From NCBI GenBank assembly GCA_051875715.1, contig JBJEHD010000072.1, positions 1 to 41,174 on the forward strand: a stretch of 41,174 nt of DNA, read 5' to 3'. The notes below the pieces were generated by a model that was given only the letters and a program-made list of their open reading frames with translations, had not been told where the DNA came from and did no database searches. Positions 24,134-32,706 of this stretch are shown piece after piece. This DNA is from DYCT01 sp051875715 (lineage in GTDB: Bacteria; Bacteroidota; Bacteroidia; Bacteroidales; Bacteroidaceae). Both the position numbers and the translations under genes were made by a program. Positions within the stretch are counted from its first letter, which is position 1. Every line of letters begins with the position of its first letter.

Positions 24134-24643
24134 TTATTTAATGCCTAATTTGGCTTTCAAGGCAGCCGTCACGTCTGTGCTCAACTGGCTGTTTACGTAA
24201 GGGATGGAGGTCCGTCCCAGGTCGAAAATGTAGACATAACCACCTTCTTCACCTACGGCTTTCAATGCGTTTTCCACTTTGGTGAAGATGGGAGCCGTCA
24301 TCTCCTGTTGTGCTTTCTGCAGGTTTTCCTGTACTTCCTGTTGGAATTGCTGGCCTCTTTCCATCAAGTCCTGCAACTCCTTCTGGCGGCGTTCGGCGAT
24401 GTTTTTCGGAAGCGAATCCTGTTGCTGGATATACTCCGTGTATTTCCGGTTGAACTCGTCTTCGGCGCGTCTGATTTCATCGGTGTATTTCTTTTCCAGG
24501 TCCTTCAGGTCGGCGATGGCCTTTTCGTATTCAGGCATGATTTGGATGACTTCGATGGTGTTAACGTGACCAAACTTCAGCGTTTGTGCCATGGCACCCA
24601 TGGGGAGGATGCACAGAATCAGCAGGGCGATTTTCTTAATCAT
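24134..24643 (-). CDS. OmpH/Skp family periplasmic chaperone (second copy)
   Basis: A 169-aa exported protein, signal peptide MIKKIALLILCILPMGAMA. The mature chain is the Skp form: a short beta segment (LKFGHVNTIEVIQIMPEYEKA), a long charged coiled coil (about 40-120, with LEKKYTDEIRRAEDEFNRKYTEYIQQQDSLPKNIAERRQKELQDL), then a closing beta segment (YVYIFDLGRTSIPYVNSQLSTDVTAAL). Skp-like chaperones hold unfolded outer-membrane proteins on their way to BamA, which is encoded two genes upstream. ATG 24643 was chosen because the earlier ATG would precede the signal peptide. It is a diverged paralogue of the preceding gene. Confidence 0.9.
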   Translation of the reverse strand: MIKKIALLILCILPMGAMAQTLKFGHVNTIEVIQIMPEYEKAIADLKDLEKKYTDEIRRAEDEFNRKYTEYIQQQDSLPKNIAERRQKELQDLMERGQQFQQEVQENLQKAQQEMTAPIFTKVENALKAVGEEGGYVYIFDLGRTSIPYVNSQLSTDVTAALKAKLGIK

Positions 24644-24704
24644 AGTCTTATTGTTTATTTGATACATATTCGTTGGTATACAATTGGCGTGCAAATGTAT
24701 GAAA

Positions 24705-25217
24705 TTAATTTGAATATCCTAACTTAATCAGCACATCATTGCTGATATCTATCTTGGGAGAGGCATAGACGATGCTGGCGGCCGAGGCTCTGTCCCAAAC
24801 GACGGAGTAGCCTTTGGTGTCGGCGATGTCCTTCACTGCGTTGTAGATTTCGTCTTGGATGGGCTTCATGAGGCTTTCGCGTTTTTTGTAGAGTTCGCCT
24901 TCCGGACCGAAATATTTGCGCTTCAGTTCGCCGGCGGCTTTCTCCTTGGCTACGATTTCCTCTTCTTTCTTGGTCTTTTGTTCTTCCGACAGGAAGACGG
25001 CTTCCGACTGGTAGTTCTTGTAGAGCGTCTGTGCTTCTTGAGCCAGTGCGTCCACTTCGGCCTGCCAGCGTTTCGAGACCTGGTTCAGTTGTTCGTTGGC
25101 CCGTTCGTAGGCAGGGATGTTCTTCAGTATGTATTCCATGTCCACCAGGGCGAATTTCTGTGCATTTGCTGCCAGGCTGAATGCGCACAGCAGCGATAAC
25201 ATCCATATCTTTTTCAT
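24705..25217 (-). CDS. OmpH/Skp family periplasmic chaperone (first copy)
   Basis: A 170-aa exported protein with signal peptide MKKIWMLSLLCAFSLAANA. Features: FALVDMEYILKNIPAYERANEQLNQ, then a long coiled coil rich in E/K (KRWQAEVDALAQEAQTLYKNYQSE, LSEEQKTKKEEEIVAKEKAAGELKRKYFGPEGELYKKRESL), and a C-terminal beta piece (GYSVVWDRASAASIVYASPKIDISNDVLIKLGY). Predicted periplasmic chaperone for outer-membrane proteins. It starts 20 bases after the bamA stop, and the second copy follows 61 bases on. Confidence 0.92.
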   Translation of the reverse strand: MKKIWMLSLLCAFSLAANAQKFALVDMEYILKNIPAYERANEQLNQVSKRWQAEVDALAQEAQTLYKNYQSEAVFLSEEQKTKKEEEIVAKEKAAGELKRKYFGPEGELYKKRESLMKPIQDEIYNAVKDIADTKGYSVVWDRASAASIVYASPKIDISNDVLIKLGYSN

Positions 25218-25237
25218 AGGCGATGTATATTGGTTGT

Positions 25238-27865
25238 TTAAAACTCTTGTCCGAGGATGAAGTGGAAGTGGCTTCCGCCGCTGCTCTTGCTTCCCCATAC
25301 TTTGTCAAATCCGTATGCCCAGTCGATACCCATCATTCCGACCATCGGGAGGAAGATGCGTACGCCCAGACCGGCCGACCGTTTCATGTCGAAGGGGTTG
25401 AAGTTCTTCACCTGGCTCCAGGCGTTACCGCCTTCCAGGAATCCCAGCACGTAGATGCTGGTGGAGTTTTCCAACATCAGCGGATACCGCAATTCGAGTG
25501 TAAGGCGCGAATAGGCGTAGCTTTGTCCGCTGTAGTACGATGTGCTGCTTCCGTAACTCAGCGAGCCGTTCTCGTAGCCGCGTAGGCCGATGGTTTCGGT
25601 GGCATAGCCGGAGGAGTAGCCGGTCATACCGTCGCCGCCCACTTCGAATGTTTCGAAGGGTGAGCGTTTATGCTTGTTGTAGTGGCCTACCATGCCGAAC
25701 TCTACGCGGGTCATGAGCACGGGGCATTTCTTTCCACCGGTGAAGGCCGTGTAGGTACGGGCTTTGAATTTCCATTTGTGGTATTCCACCCATTTGTGCA
25801 TCTTGTTGATGTCGTCTTGGTTGGTCAGGTCGTACTTCGAGTAGTCGATGCCGTCGAAGAGCGAGTAGGGCGGTGTCAACTGGGCCGACAGCATGAAGTC
25901 GGATCCCCGGCGGGGATAGATTTGGTTGTCGGTCGAGTTTCGTGCCAGCGTCAGGTTGAGGCTGAAGTTGTTGCATTTGCCGTTCGTCACGGGGAAGTAG
26001 CGCCAGTTCTTGAGCACGTAACGTTGGTACGACAGTTCGGTGGAGAGCGTAAAATAGTCATCGGGCCACTTCAGGCGTTTTCCCCATCCGAGCGACAAGC
26101 CGTACAGTTTGACCGATTTGTCCGGGTCGAGGAAGTTCTCGTAGTTGCTGTAGCCGTAGTTGTAGCCTCCGTATCCGTTGTAGAGGTAGTTGTAACTGTT
26201 CAGGTAGGCGCTGTTGTAGTAGCGGTCGCTCACGTCGGTCTGGTAGGAGAAGAAGCCGGTCAGCGAGAAGGAGTTGGGGCGTTTGCCGCCAAACCAGGGG
26301 TCGAAGAACGAGATGCTGTACGACTGGTAGTAGCGTCCGTTCGTTTGTCCGCTGATGGTCAAGGTCTGCCCGTCGCCTTGCGGCAGGATTCCGCGGTAGT
26401 TGTCGCCTTTGTGGAACAGGTTGGCCACGGAGAAGTTGGTGAACTTCAAACTCAGTTTTCCGATGATGCCGGTCTGTCCCCATCCGGCCGAGAACTCAAT
26501 CTGGTCGTTGGCCTTCGATTCCAGGATGTAGTCGATGTCCACCGTACCGTTTTCCGGGTTCGGTTCCACTTTGGGGTTGATGGTCTCCGGGTTGAAGTGC
26601 CCCATCTGGGCTATTTCGCGGTAGGAGCGTTCCAAGGCGTCTTTGCTGAAGAGGTCGCCCGGCCGCGTGCGGAGTTCACGTCGCACCACGTTCTCGTAGA
26701 GTCGGTCGTTGCCGGTGATTTTCACCCGGTTGATGGTGGCCTGCGGTCCTTCTACGATGCGCATCTCCAGGTCGATGGAGTCGTTTTCGATGTTCACCTC
26801 CACGGGGTCGAGGTGGTAGAACACGTATCCGTTGTTGTAGTAGAGGTTTCCGATGGCGTCTTCATCGCTCGAGAGCCGTTCGTTCAGCAACTTCTGGTTG
26901 TAGATGTCGCCTTGTTTCATGCGGAGGTAGTAGTCCAGTTCCTCGGATGGGTAGAGCGTGTTTCCCACCCACGTCACGTTGCGCAGGAAGTACTGGTCGC
27001 CTTCTTCCACGCGGATGTAGATGTCGACGGTCTTTTCGTCGTACATGCTGACACTGTCCTCCACGATGCGTGCGTCCCGGTAGCCCAGTTCGTTGTATTT
27101 CTCGATGAGGTGTTGCTTGTCCTCTTCGTATTTCTCGTTGATGAATTTCTTGGCTTTGAACCAGTTGACCACTTTCAGCCGTTCGTTGGTTTTCTTCATC
27201 GCGCGTTTCAGTTTGTTGTCGCTGATGATGGTGTTTCCGTCGATGGTGATGCGGTGTACCTTGATTTTCTCTTTTTTGTCGATGTGGATGTCCACGATGA
27301 CTTGGTTGTCGGCCGATATGTCGTCGCGCTGTACGATGTCCACTTCGGCGTTTTTGAAGCCTTTGTCATCGAAGAATCGTTTGATGAGGATTTTGGCGCG
27401 GTCCACCAGGTTCGGAGTGATCTGGTTTCCCTTTACCAGTCCGAGGCGTGCTTCCAGGTCTTCCCGTTCCGATTTTTTGATGCCGTGGTAGTTGATTTGC
27501 GCGATGCGCGGCCGTTGTGTCAAGGCGATTTTGAGGTAGATTTTCCCTTGCTCTATCTTGGTGGCGGAGATGCTCACGTTGGAGAAAAGCCCGTGCTTCC
27601 AGTAGCGTTTGATGGCTTGGGTGATTTCCTCTCCGGGGACGGTAATGGTTTGTCCGACCGAAAGGCCCGACAGTCCGATAAGCACATAGTCCTCATAGTT
27701 CTTCACGCCGGTCACCTCGATGCCTCCGATTTCGTATTTCTTGGGGGTGGCCGAGTAGAGGATGACGGGTGTGTCTGCGGTGGCCTCTTCTTGCGCCAGG
27801 GCGGGGCATGCGAAGCCGAGCAAGGCGGTCAGCGTGAGGCAGAAGACAGAGATTCGATGCTGCAT
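25238..27865 (-). CDS. bamA: outer membrane protein assembly factor BamA
   Basis: Omp85-family barrel that folds and inserts outer-membrane proteins; essential. The 875-aa protein has a signal peptide (cleaved after PALA, residue 24), five POTRA domains over roughly 43-470 (starting KYEIGGIEVTGVKNYEDYVLIGLSGLSVGQ), and a C-terminal 16-strand barrel with many Tyr and Gly residues. The conserved L6-loop motif appears as LRGYENGS near residue 760, and the chain ends FHFILGQEF with the terminal aromatic of the beta signal. An insertion of YNYLYNGYGGYNYGYSNY type (about 555-580) makes a tyrosine-rich loop. Located between uppS and ompH. Confidence 0.96.
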   Translation of the reverse strand: MQHRISVFCLTLTALLGFACPALAQEEATADTPVILYSATPKKYEIGGIEVTGVKNYEDYVLIGLSGLSVGQTITVPGEEITQAIKRYWKHGLFSNVSISATKIEQGKIYLKIALTQRPRIAQINYHGIKKSEREDLEARLGLVKGNQITPNLVDRAKILIKRFFDDKGFKNAEVDIVQRDDISADNQVIVDIHIDKKEKIKVHRITIDGNTIISDNKLKRAMKKTNERLKVVNWFKAKKFINEKYEEDKQHLIEKYNELGYRDARIVEDSVSMYDEKTVDIYIRVEEGDQYFLRNVTWVGNTLYPSEELDYYLRMKQGDIYNQKLLNERLSSDEDAIGNLYYNNGYVFYHLDPVEVNIENDSIDLEMRIVEGPQATINRVKITGNDRLYENVVRRELRTRPGDLFSKDALERSYREIAQMGHFNPETINPKVEPNPENGTVDIDYILESKANDQIEFSAGWGQTGIIGKLSLKFTNFSVANLFHKGDNYRGILPQGDGQTLTISGQTNGRYYQSYSISFFDPWFGGKRPNSFSLTGFFSYQTDVSDRYYNSAYLNSYNYLYNGYGGYNYGYSNYENFLDPDKSVKLYGLSLGWGKRLKWPDDYFTLSTELSYQRYVLKNWRYFPVTNGKCNNFSLNLTLARNSTDNQIYPRRGSDFMLSAQLTPPYSLFDGIDYSKYDLTNQDDINKMHKWVEYHKWKFKARTYTAFTGGKKCPVLMTRVEFGMVGHYNKHKRSPFETFEVGGDGMTGYSSGYATETIGLRGYENGSLSYGSSTSYYSGQSYAYSRLTLELRYPLMLENSTSIYVLGFLEGGNAWSQVKNFNPFDMKRSAGLGVRIFLPMVGMMGIDWAYGFDKVWGSKSSGGSHFHFILGQEF

Positions 27866-27879
27866 GGTCTTGAAAGATA

Positions 27880-28614
27880 TTAAGATAGTTGTTCGCTGGT
27901 TTTGCCGAAGCGGCGTTCCCTTGCTTGATAGTCACAGATGGCTTCGCGGAGTTCTTCTTCGCGGAAATCGGGCCAGAAGGTGTCGCAGAAGTACAGTTCC
28001 GAATAGGCGCACTGCCACAGCAGGTAGTTGCTCAGGCGAAGTTCGCCTCCGGTGCGGATGAGCAGGTCGGGGTCGGGCATGTAGCTGGTGGCCAGGTGCT
28101 GGTCGATGGTCTTGTCGGAGATGTCTTGCGGCAGCAGCAGTCCCTGCTTCACCTTTTCCGCAATCTGTCGGGTCGCCTCGGTCAGTTCCCATTTCGACGA
28201 GTAGCTCAGTGCCAGCGTCATGCACATGCCGGTGTTGGCCGAGGTTCGTTCGATGCATTGCTGCAGTCGTTTGATGACCTCTGCGGGCAGTTTCTCCATT
28301 TCGCCGATGACGCGGAAACTGATGTTGTTCTTCATGAAGGTCTCCTCTTCGATTTGTTCGATGAGCAGGGTCATGAGGGCGGCCACCTCGTCGGCCGGCC
28401 GATTCCAGTTTTCGGTCGAGAAGGTGTACAGTGTCAGGTAGCCGATGCCCATCCGGGCGGCTTCTTCGGCGATGACGTGTACGGTTTCTGCGCCGGCCTG
28501 GTGTCCGAAACTTCGTTCGCGTCCTTGCTGTTTGGCCCAGCGTCCGTTCCCGTCCATGATGATGGCCACGTGCCGGGGTATCCTGTTCGGGTCTATTTGT
28601 CTGTTTTTCTGCAT
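27880..28614 (-). CDS. uppS: isoprenyl transferase (undecaprenyl diphosphate synthase)
   Basis: Condenses isopentenyl diphosphate onto farnesyl diphosphate to make undecaprenyl diphosphate, the lipid carrier for peptidoglycan and surface glycans. The 244-aa enzyme shows the cis-prenyltransferase regions: HVAIIMDGNGRWAKQQG (15-31, catalytic Asp21), GHQAGAETV, YLTLYTFSTENWNRP, and at the C terminus DPDLLIRTGGELRLSNYLLWQCAYSELYF, whose Arg residues bind IPP. It sits between porG and bamA with 14 bases to bamA. Confidence 0.96.
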   Translation of the reverse strand: MQKNRQIDPNRIPRHVAIIMDGNGRWAKQQGRERSFGHQAGAETVHVIAEEAARMGIGYLTLYTFSTENWNRPADEVAALMTLLIEQIEEETFMKNNISFRVIGEMEKLPAEVIKRLQQCIERTSANTGMCMTLALSYSSKWELTEATRQIAEKVKQGLLLPQDISDKTIDQHLATSYMPDPDLLIRTGGELRLSNYLLWQCAYSELYFCDTFWPDFREEELREAICDYQARERRFGKTSEQLS

Positions 28615-28635
28615 AGATAGCCTCTTTCCCTATGG

Positions 28636-29352
28636 TTACATTTCCGGATTGCAACTCTTGCACTTCTTGAAGAAGTCGTATGTGATAAAGACGGTGATGA
28701 ATGAGTAGGTGTCCTTGTTCTTCAGACCGCTTCCTTTTATCTGATACGGGTCGTTGAGTTGCAGACCCTCTTTATTTGTCACATCCAGTTGGTCGGACAG
28801 GCTGAAGCGCATGGTCCATTCCATGCCCACGTTGACCCGTCGTCCCGCTTTGTATTTCATGCCGACCCCGAGGGGGAAGTTGAGCGTGAACACTCCCTCG
28901 GCCGGAGCTGGGGCGAAGGTGAAGCCGAGTCCTCCCACCACGTAGGGCGTGAATCGTCGGTTCCCTTTGTAGCGTTCTGCCCACGAATACCCCCAGAAGT
29001 TGTATTCGAACTGTGCCCCCAGGTCGTAGACAGCCCGTTTGAAGCCGACTTGTCCGCCTTGCGGGAAGGCGGTGCCGGCGTTTTTCGTGTTTCCGGCTAT
29101 GCGGCCGGCTGCCAGGTCGGCTTTTACGGCCATGTGCGGGTTGAAGTTGTATCTCCACACGATGCCTCCTGCCGGTCCTGTCTGTTTGAACGGCTTGGAG
29201 AAGTTGGCATCGCCCATGTAGAACGAGCCTCCTGCCATGCCGCCTATCTCCATCTTGTATGTTTCGTCCTGGGCGTTCGTGGAGGCGATGGAGGCCGCCA
29301 TGAAAAGCCCTGCCAAGAGCGTTGTCCGAATCGATGTCCTGTGTGGTGCCAT
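28636..29352 (-). CDS. porG: PorG-like outer membrane barrel protein (T9SS)
   Basis: A 238-aa outer-membrane protein with signal peptide (cleavage after TNA, residue 27). The mature chain alternates glycine- and aromatic-rich strands (IGGMAGGSFYMGDANFSKPF, IVWRYNFNPHMAVKADLAAG, FEYNFWGYSWAERYKG, YVVGGLGFTFAPAP), consistent with a small eight-stranded barrel. The C terminus FITVFITYDFFKKCKSCNPEM has paired cysteines. In Porphyromonas gingivalis, porG lies immediately upstream of uppS and bamA, exactly as here, and is needed for type IX secretion, where it associates with the PorK/N ring. The identification therefore rests on sequence type plus gene order. Confidence 0.82.
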   Translation of the reverse strand: MAPHRTSIRTTLLAGLFMAASIASTNAQDETYKMEIGGMAGGSFYMGDANFSKPFKQTGPAGGIVWRYNFNPHMAVKADLAAGRIAGNTKNAGTAFPQGGQVGFKRAVYDLGAQFEYNFWGYSWAERYKGNRRFTPYVVGGLGFTFAPAPAEGVFTLNFPLGVGMKYKAGRRVNVGMEWTMRFSLSDQLDVTNKEGLQLNDPYQIKGSGLKNKDTYSFITVFITYDFFKKCKSCNPEM

Positions 29353-29419
29353 GCTGTTCGTCTTACCTATTTATATAGAAACGCTCGTTTGGTTCGAAAA
29401 TTGTCTTTCCCTTCGCCGA

Positions 29420-30769
29420 TTACTGTTGTTCGTACGCCCATCGGTTCAGGCGTCCCTTCCATATCGCGCGTCCGTCGGCCGGGATAATCCACAGGTTGTG
29501 TTCCTCGTCTGCGACGGAGGCGAAGGGGATGTCTTTCCCTTTCAGTTCGTCGGGGAACGCCATACCTCGTTCCACCGGTTTCCACACCAGTCCTTCGTTC
29601 TCCGAACGGAAGAACCCGTCGAAGGCGGTCCGTTCGTCCGTACCTTGTCGTCCTTTCCCCCCGAAGGCGTAGAGCACGCCCTGCTGTTCCGTCAGGGTCA
29701 GGTTCTCCAGGCGTGGGCAGTTATAGAGGCGTCGTTCGGTCACGTAAGGCATCCAGGCGGAATAGGGCGTGAACACCCAGATGGTGGTTGAGTCGGTCAG
29801 TGCGGGCTCGTCGCCCGTCAAGATGGTTTTGCCCGAGGGCATCTGGACCGTTTGCAGCCCTTTTGTGGGCAGGTTGGTCGGGATGGTCCAGTCGGCCTTG
29901 TCGTCCCATGCCAGGACGTTGTCGTGACAGACGATTGTTTTTCCTTTTCCTTGGCTGATGGCTTGCATTCCTTGCAAGGTCGGGGCTATCAGTGCTTCGG
30001 CCTGCAACCCGGTGGCGAGCCAGTTCAGTCCGTCGGTCGAGGTGTATAGTTCGCCCCCGGCCAGGATGAGCAGCCGGCCGAAGGCGGTGCGTATCGAACC
30101 CGGGTCGGCCGCTCCGGCCAGTCCTTCCAGCGTTTTTGCTTCGGTCCATGTGCGGGCGTCGGTGCTGCTGGTCATCCACGTCTGGGCGCCGTTCTGTCCG
30201 AACACGTAGGTGCGTCCGTCCAGCCGTATGGCCTTGATGGCCTGTCCCATCTGGTCGGCGGGGTAGTTGACTCCGTCGATGCGATTCCATATCAGCGAGT
30301 CCGGATCGGTCAGGTGTACGTTGAGGCGTACCTCGTATAGTTTGGTGGCCATGCCGTTTTCTGCATAGGTGGTCAGCGTGAGCGGCCGGCTGAAGTCCAG
30401 CGAGTCGGCCGATTGCCACACGCACACGGAGTCTTGCCCGGCACTTCCTGTCCTGTTGTAGCGGATGCTGGTGGCGCCGCCCGATATGCTGGCCACGACG
30501 TGGGTCACATCGGTATGGTAGGGCAGCGAGTCCGGGTTGGAGATGGTGCCTTTCAATTGGTCGATGCGGAAGGCATACCGGCTTCCGTCAACGGTGAAGG
30601 TCGTCGTGTCGTTTCCTTCAATCCAGACGGTCTTGATGCTGCCGATTGAAAAGGCGGTGATGGAGGCATCGTCGCTGTAGGAGTATTGCGTGTCGTCGTC
30701 CAGGCAGGAAGCGAACAGGGCGGTCAGCGCCAGCCATCCTGTCAGTAGAGACCCTATCTTTTTCTTCAT
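29420..30769 (-). CDS. DUF6242-like lipoprotein, beta-propeller-like
   Basis: A 449-aa lipoprotein: signal peptide MKKKIGSLLTGWLALTALFASC, Cys22, then LDDDTQYSYSDD. The first ~140 residues look like an immunoglobulin-type domain (SITAFSIGSIKTVW, TFTVDGSRYAFRID). The remainder holds repeated short strands around Trp/Gly and 'STDGLNW', 'SENEGLVWKPV' and 'LYAFGGKG' elements, as in kelch or BNR-type beta propellers. This matches DUF6242 in my recollection, a Bacteroidetes family of unknown function. It begins the minus-strand envelope run (porG follows after 67 bases) and has a good promoter. The start at 30769 is preferred over an ATG 9 bases upstream. Confidence 0.75.
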   Translation of the reverse strand: MKKKIGSLLTGWLALTALFASCLDDDTQYSYSDDASITAFSIGSIKTVWIEGNDTTTFTVDGSRYAFRIDQLKGTISNPDSLPYHTDVTHVVASISGGATSIRYNRTGSAGQDSVCVWQSADSLDFSRPLTLTTYAENGMATKLYEVRLNVHLTDPDSLIWNRIDGVNYPADQMGQAIKAIRLDGRTYVFGQNGAQTWMTSSTDARTWTEAKTLEGLAGAADPGSIRTAFGRLLILAGGELYTSTDGLNWLATGLQAEALIAPTLQGMQAISQGKGKTIVCHDNVLAWDDKADWTIPTNLPTKGLQTVQMPSGKTILTGDEPALTDSTTIWVFTPYSAWMPYVTERRLYNCPRLENLTLTEQQGVLYAFGGKGRQGTDERTAFDGFFRSENEGLVWKPVERGMAFPDELKGKDIPFASVADEEHNLWIIPADGRAIWKGRLNRWAYEQQ

Positions 30770-30799
30770 AGAAAACATCTAATTCCTTGGTTTAAGGTG

Positions 30800-30807
30800 C
30801 AAAAATA
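30800..30807 (-). promoter_or_regulatory. -7 element for the DUF6242-porG-uppS-bamA run
   Basis: Minus-strand TATTTTTG; a TTG lies 23 bases upstream on that strand. Genes downstream are closely spaced, so this promoter may drive the whole envelope cluster. Confidence 0.55.
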
Positions 30808-30957
30808 GGAACTATTTTGGCTGGAAAGGACAATTCGGACAAGTTTTATATAAAATTATAGGTTCCATGGCGGTGTAAAAGTCGGTGTTTGTGTGCCCGG
30901 TTTCCCTTCCGGCCCAAAATAGGCTGGGCAAACGGGTGCTCCAATCGAATAAATGTG

Positions 30958-30965
30958 TACATTTG
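30958..30965 (+). promoter_or_regulatory. -7 element for the rhomboid operon
   Basis: TACATTTG matches TANNTTTG. Transcription would start near 30971, which rules out the in-frame ATG at 30953 and favours the rhomboid start at 31064. Confidence 0.5.
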
Positions 30966-31063
30966 CCCCGATAAAGCAGGCTGTTGCCTTTTGGGACGTT
31001 TTGTCCGGCGTCATCCGGATGCCCGGCCTGCCGTTTGTTTTATTTGACGAAATAGTGCGCGAT

Positions 31064-31798
31064 ATGAATTCCATCCCGACCCTGACAAAGAACCTCATCA
31101 TTGTCAATGTCCTTTTGTTTTTGGGCAGCGTGGTGGCCGAGCGTTACGGCCTCTCGCTCGATACGTACCTGGGCCTTCATTTCCTGTTGTCCGACCATTT
31201 CAATGCCGCCCAGTTGTTCACCTACCAGTTCATGCATGGAGGCTTCGAACATTTGTTTTTCAACATGTTCGCCCTCTTCATGTTCGGCCGTGTGCTGGAG
31301 CAGGTGTGGGGTCCGCGTCGCTTCTTGTTCTATTACGTGGCTTGCGGCATCGGGGCGGGGCTGGTGCAGGAGGCTGTCTCCGGTTTGCATTACTACCTGC
31401 TCCAGTCCGGTATGGACGACCAGATGGTGGCCGTCGTCATGTCCCAGGGCAGCGAGGCACTGAGCCAGCACATGAACTTCACCAACCCCGAGATGGCGAA
31501 CCTCAACCTGGTGCTCAATTCCACCACGGTGGGTGCTTCGGGAGCCATCTACGGCATCCTGCTGGCATTTGGTATGCTTTTCCCCAACAGCCAACTGTAC
31601 ATTTTCCCCATCCCGGCACCCATTCGGGCCAAGTATTTCGTCATCGGCTATGCTGTGCTCGAGTTGGTGTTGGGCCTGAGCAACAATGTGGGCGACCATG
31701 TGGCCCATTTCGCCCATTTGGGCGGTATGTTGTTCGGCTGGTTGATTCTTGTTTATTGGAAAAAGAAAACGAACCATGATGGCTACTCTTCTTTCTGA
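31064..31798 (+). CDS. rhomboid family intramembrane serine protease
   Basis: A 244-aa integral membrane protease that cuts transmembrane segments. Six hydrophobic helices can be traced. HGGFEHLFFNMFALFMFG contains the conserved His/Asn loop-helix (GlpG-like HxxxN). The catalytic serine is Ser159 in GASGAIYG, and the catalytic His218 lies in HFAHLGGMLFG. A hydrophilic insertion (about 110-145, QSGMDDQMVAVVMSQGSEALSQHMNFTNPEMANL) separates helices, as in many Bacteroidetes members. The start at 31064 (MNSIPTLTKNLIIVN) places the first helix at once. The gene overlaps the next rhomboid gene by 23 bases. Confidence 0.92.
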   Translation: MNSIPTLTKNLIIVNVLLFLGSVVAERYGLSLDTYLGLHFLLSDHFNAAQLFTYQFMHGGFEHLFFNMFALFMFGRVLEQVWGPRRFLFYYVACGIGAGLVQEAVSGLHYYLLQSGMDDQMVAVVMSQGSEALSQHMNFTNPEMANLNLVLNSTTVGASGAIYGILLAFGMLFPNSQLYIFPIPAPIRAKYFVIGYAVLELVLGLSNNVGDHVAHFAHLGGMLFGWLILVYWKKKTNHDGYSSF

Positions 31799-32681
31799 CC
31801 TGCGTGCGCAGTTTCGCCGGGGCGACATCTGCCTGCGCTACATCTATGTGAACGTCGGCGTGTTCGTGTTCACCTCGTTGTTGGGCGTTCTTCTGCTGCT
31901 GTTCAATCGGAGCGCGGCCGGCGTGCTCCAGTGGTTCGAGTTGCCGGCCTCGTTGTGGCGGCTGTTGCATCAGCCCTGGAGCCTGTTCACCTACATGTTC
32001 GTTCATGCCGGTCTGCTCCATGTGCTGTTCAATATGCTGTGGCTCTATTGGTTCGGCGGATTGTTCCTGCAGTTTTTCTCGGCCCGTCATTTCCGTGGAC
32101 TCTATTGGCTGGGCGGCCTGGGTGGCGGCTTGCTCTACATGGCGGCCTACCACGTCTTCCCCTATTTCCAGCCGGCGTTGTCCACCTCCATGCTGGTGGG
32201 GGCTTCGGCCTCCGTGCTGGCTGTCGGGGTGGCCACGGCCTTCCGGGCTCCGGACTATCGCATCCACTTGATGTTCGTCGGTCCTGTCCGGCTCAAGTAC
32301 ATGGCATTCTTCCTGGTGCTGACCGATTTGCTGCTCGTCACGGGTGGCAACGGCGGTGGCCATATCGCCCACTTGGGCGGTGCGCTGGCCGGGTGGTGGT
32401 TCGCCTCGTCGTTGTCCAAGGGACGCGATGTCACCCGTTGGATAAACGGGACGATGGATACCTTTGCCTCCCTGTTCTCCGGCGACTTGTTCCGCCGGCG
32501 GCGTTCGAAGCCGAAGATGCGTGTGCATTTTGGCGACCGCATGTCCGACTACGAATACAATGCACGCAAGAAGGCGCAGGCCGACGAGATAGACCGCATT
32601 CTGGACAAGTTGCGCAAGTCCGGCTACGACAGCCTTTCGTCCGACGAGAAGAAACGCCTGTTCGAGGCGGGAAAGAAATAA
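31776..32681 (+). CDS. second rhomboid protease with cytoplasmic tail
   Basis: A 301-aa membrane protease, paralogue of the preceding gene. Helices include YIYVNVGVFVFTSLLGVLLLLF, the loop-helix HAGLLHVLFNMLWLYWFGGLF, GASASVLAVGVATAF with Ser144 as nucleophile, and HIAHLGGALAGWWF with His199 as base. After the last helix, about 85 residues form a basic cytoplasmic tail ending in a helical ARKKAQADEIDRILDKLRKSGYDSLSSDEKKRLFEAGKK segment, typical of this Bacteroidetes subgroup. It starts at 31776 or 31779, inside the end of the first rhomboid gene, so translation may be coupled. Confidence 0.9.
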   Translation: MMATLLSDLRAQFRRGDICLRYIYVNVGVFVFTSLLGVLLLLFNRSAAGVLQWFELPASLWRLLHQPWSLFTYMFVHAGLLHVLFNMLWLYWFGGLFLQFFSARHFRGLYWLGGLGGGLLYMAAYHVFPYFQPALSTSMLVGASASVLAVGVATAFRAPDYRIHLMFVGPVRLKYMAFFLVLTDLLLVTGGNGGGHIAHLGGALAGWWFASSLSKGRDVTRWINGTMDTFASLFSGDLFRRRRSKPKMRVHFGDRMSDYEYNARKKAQADEIDRILDKLRKSGYDSLSSDEKKRLFEAGKK

Positions 32682-32706
32682 CCGGAGGCAAACTGACGGC
32701 AGACCG

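Noticed and set aside
25670..27883. 737-codon plus-strand frame opposite bamA
   Set aside because: Same antisense codon-bias effect; no recognisable protein.
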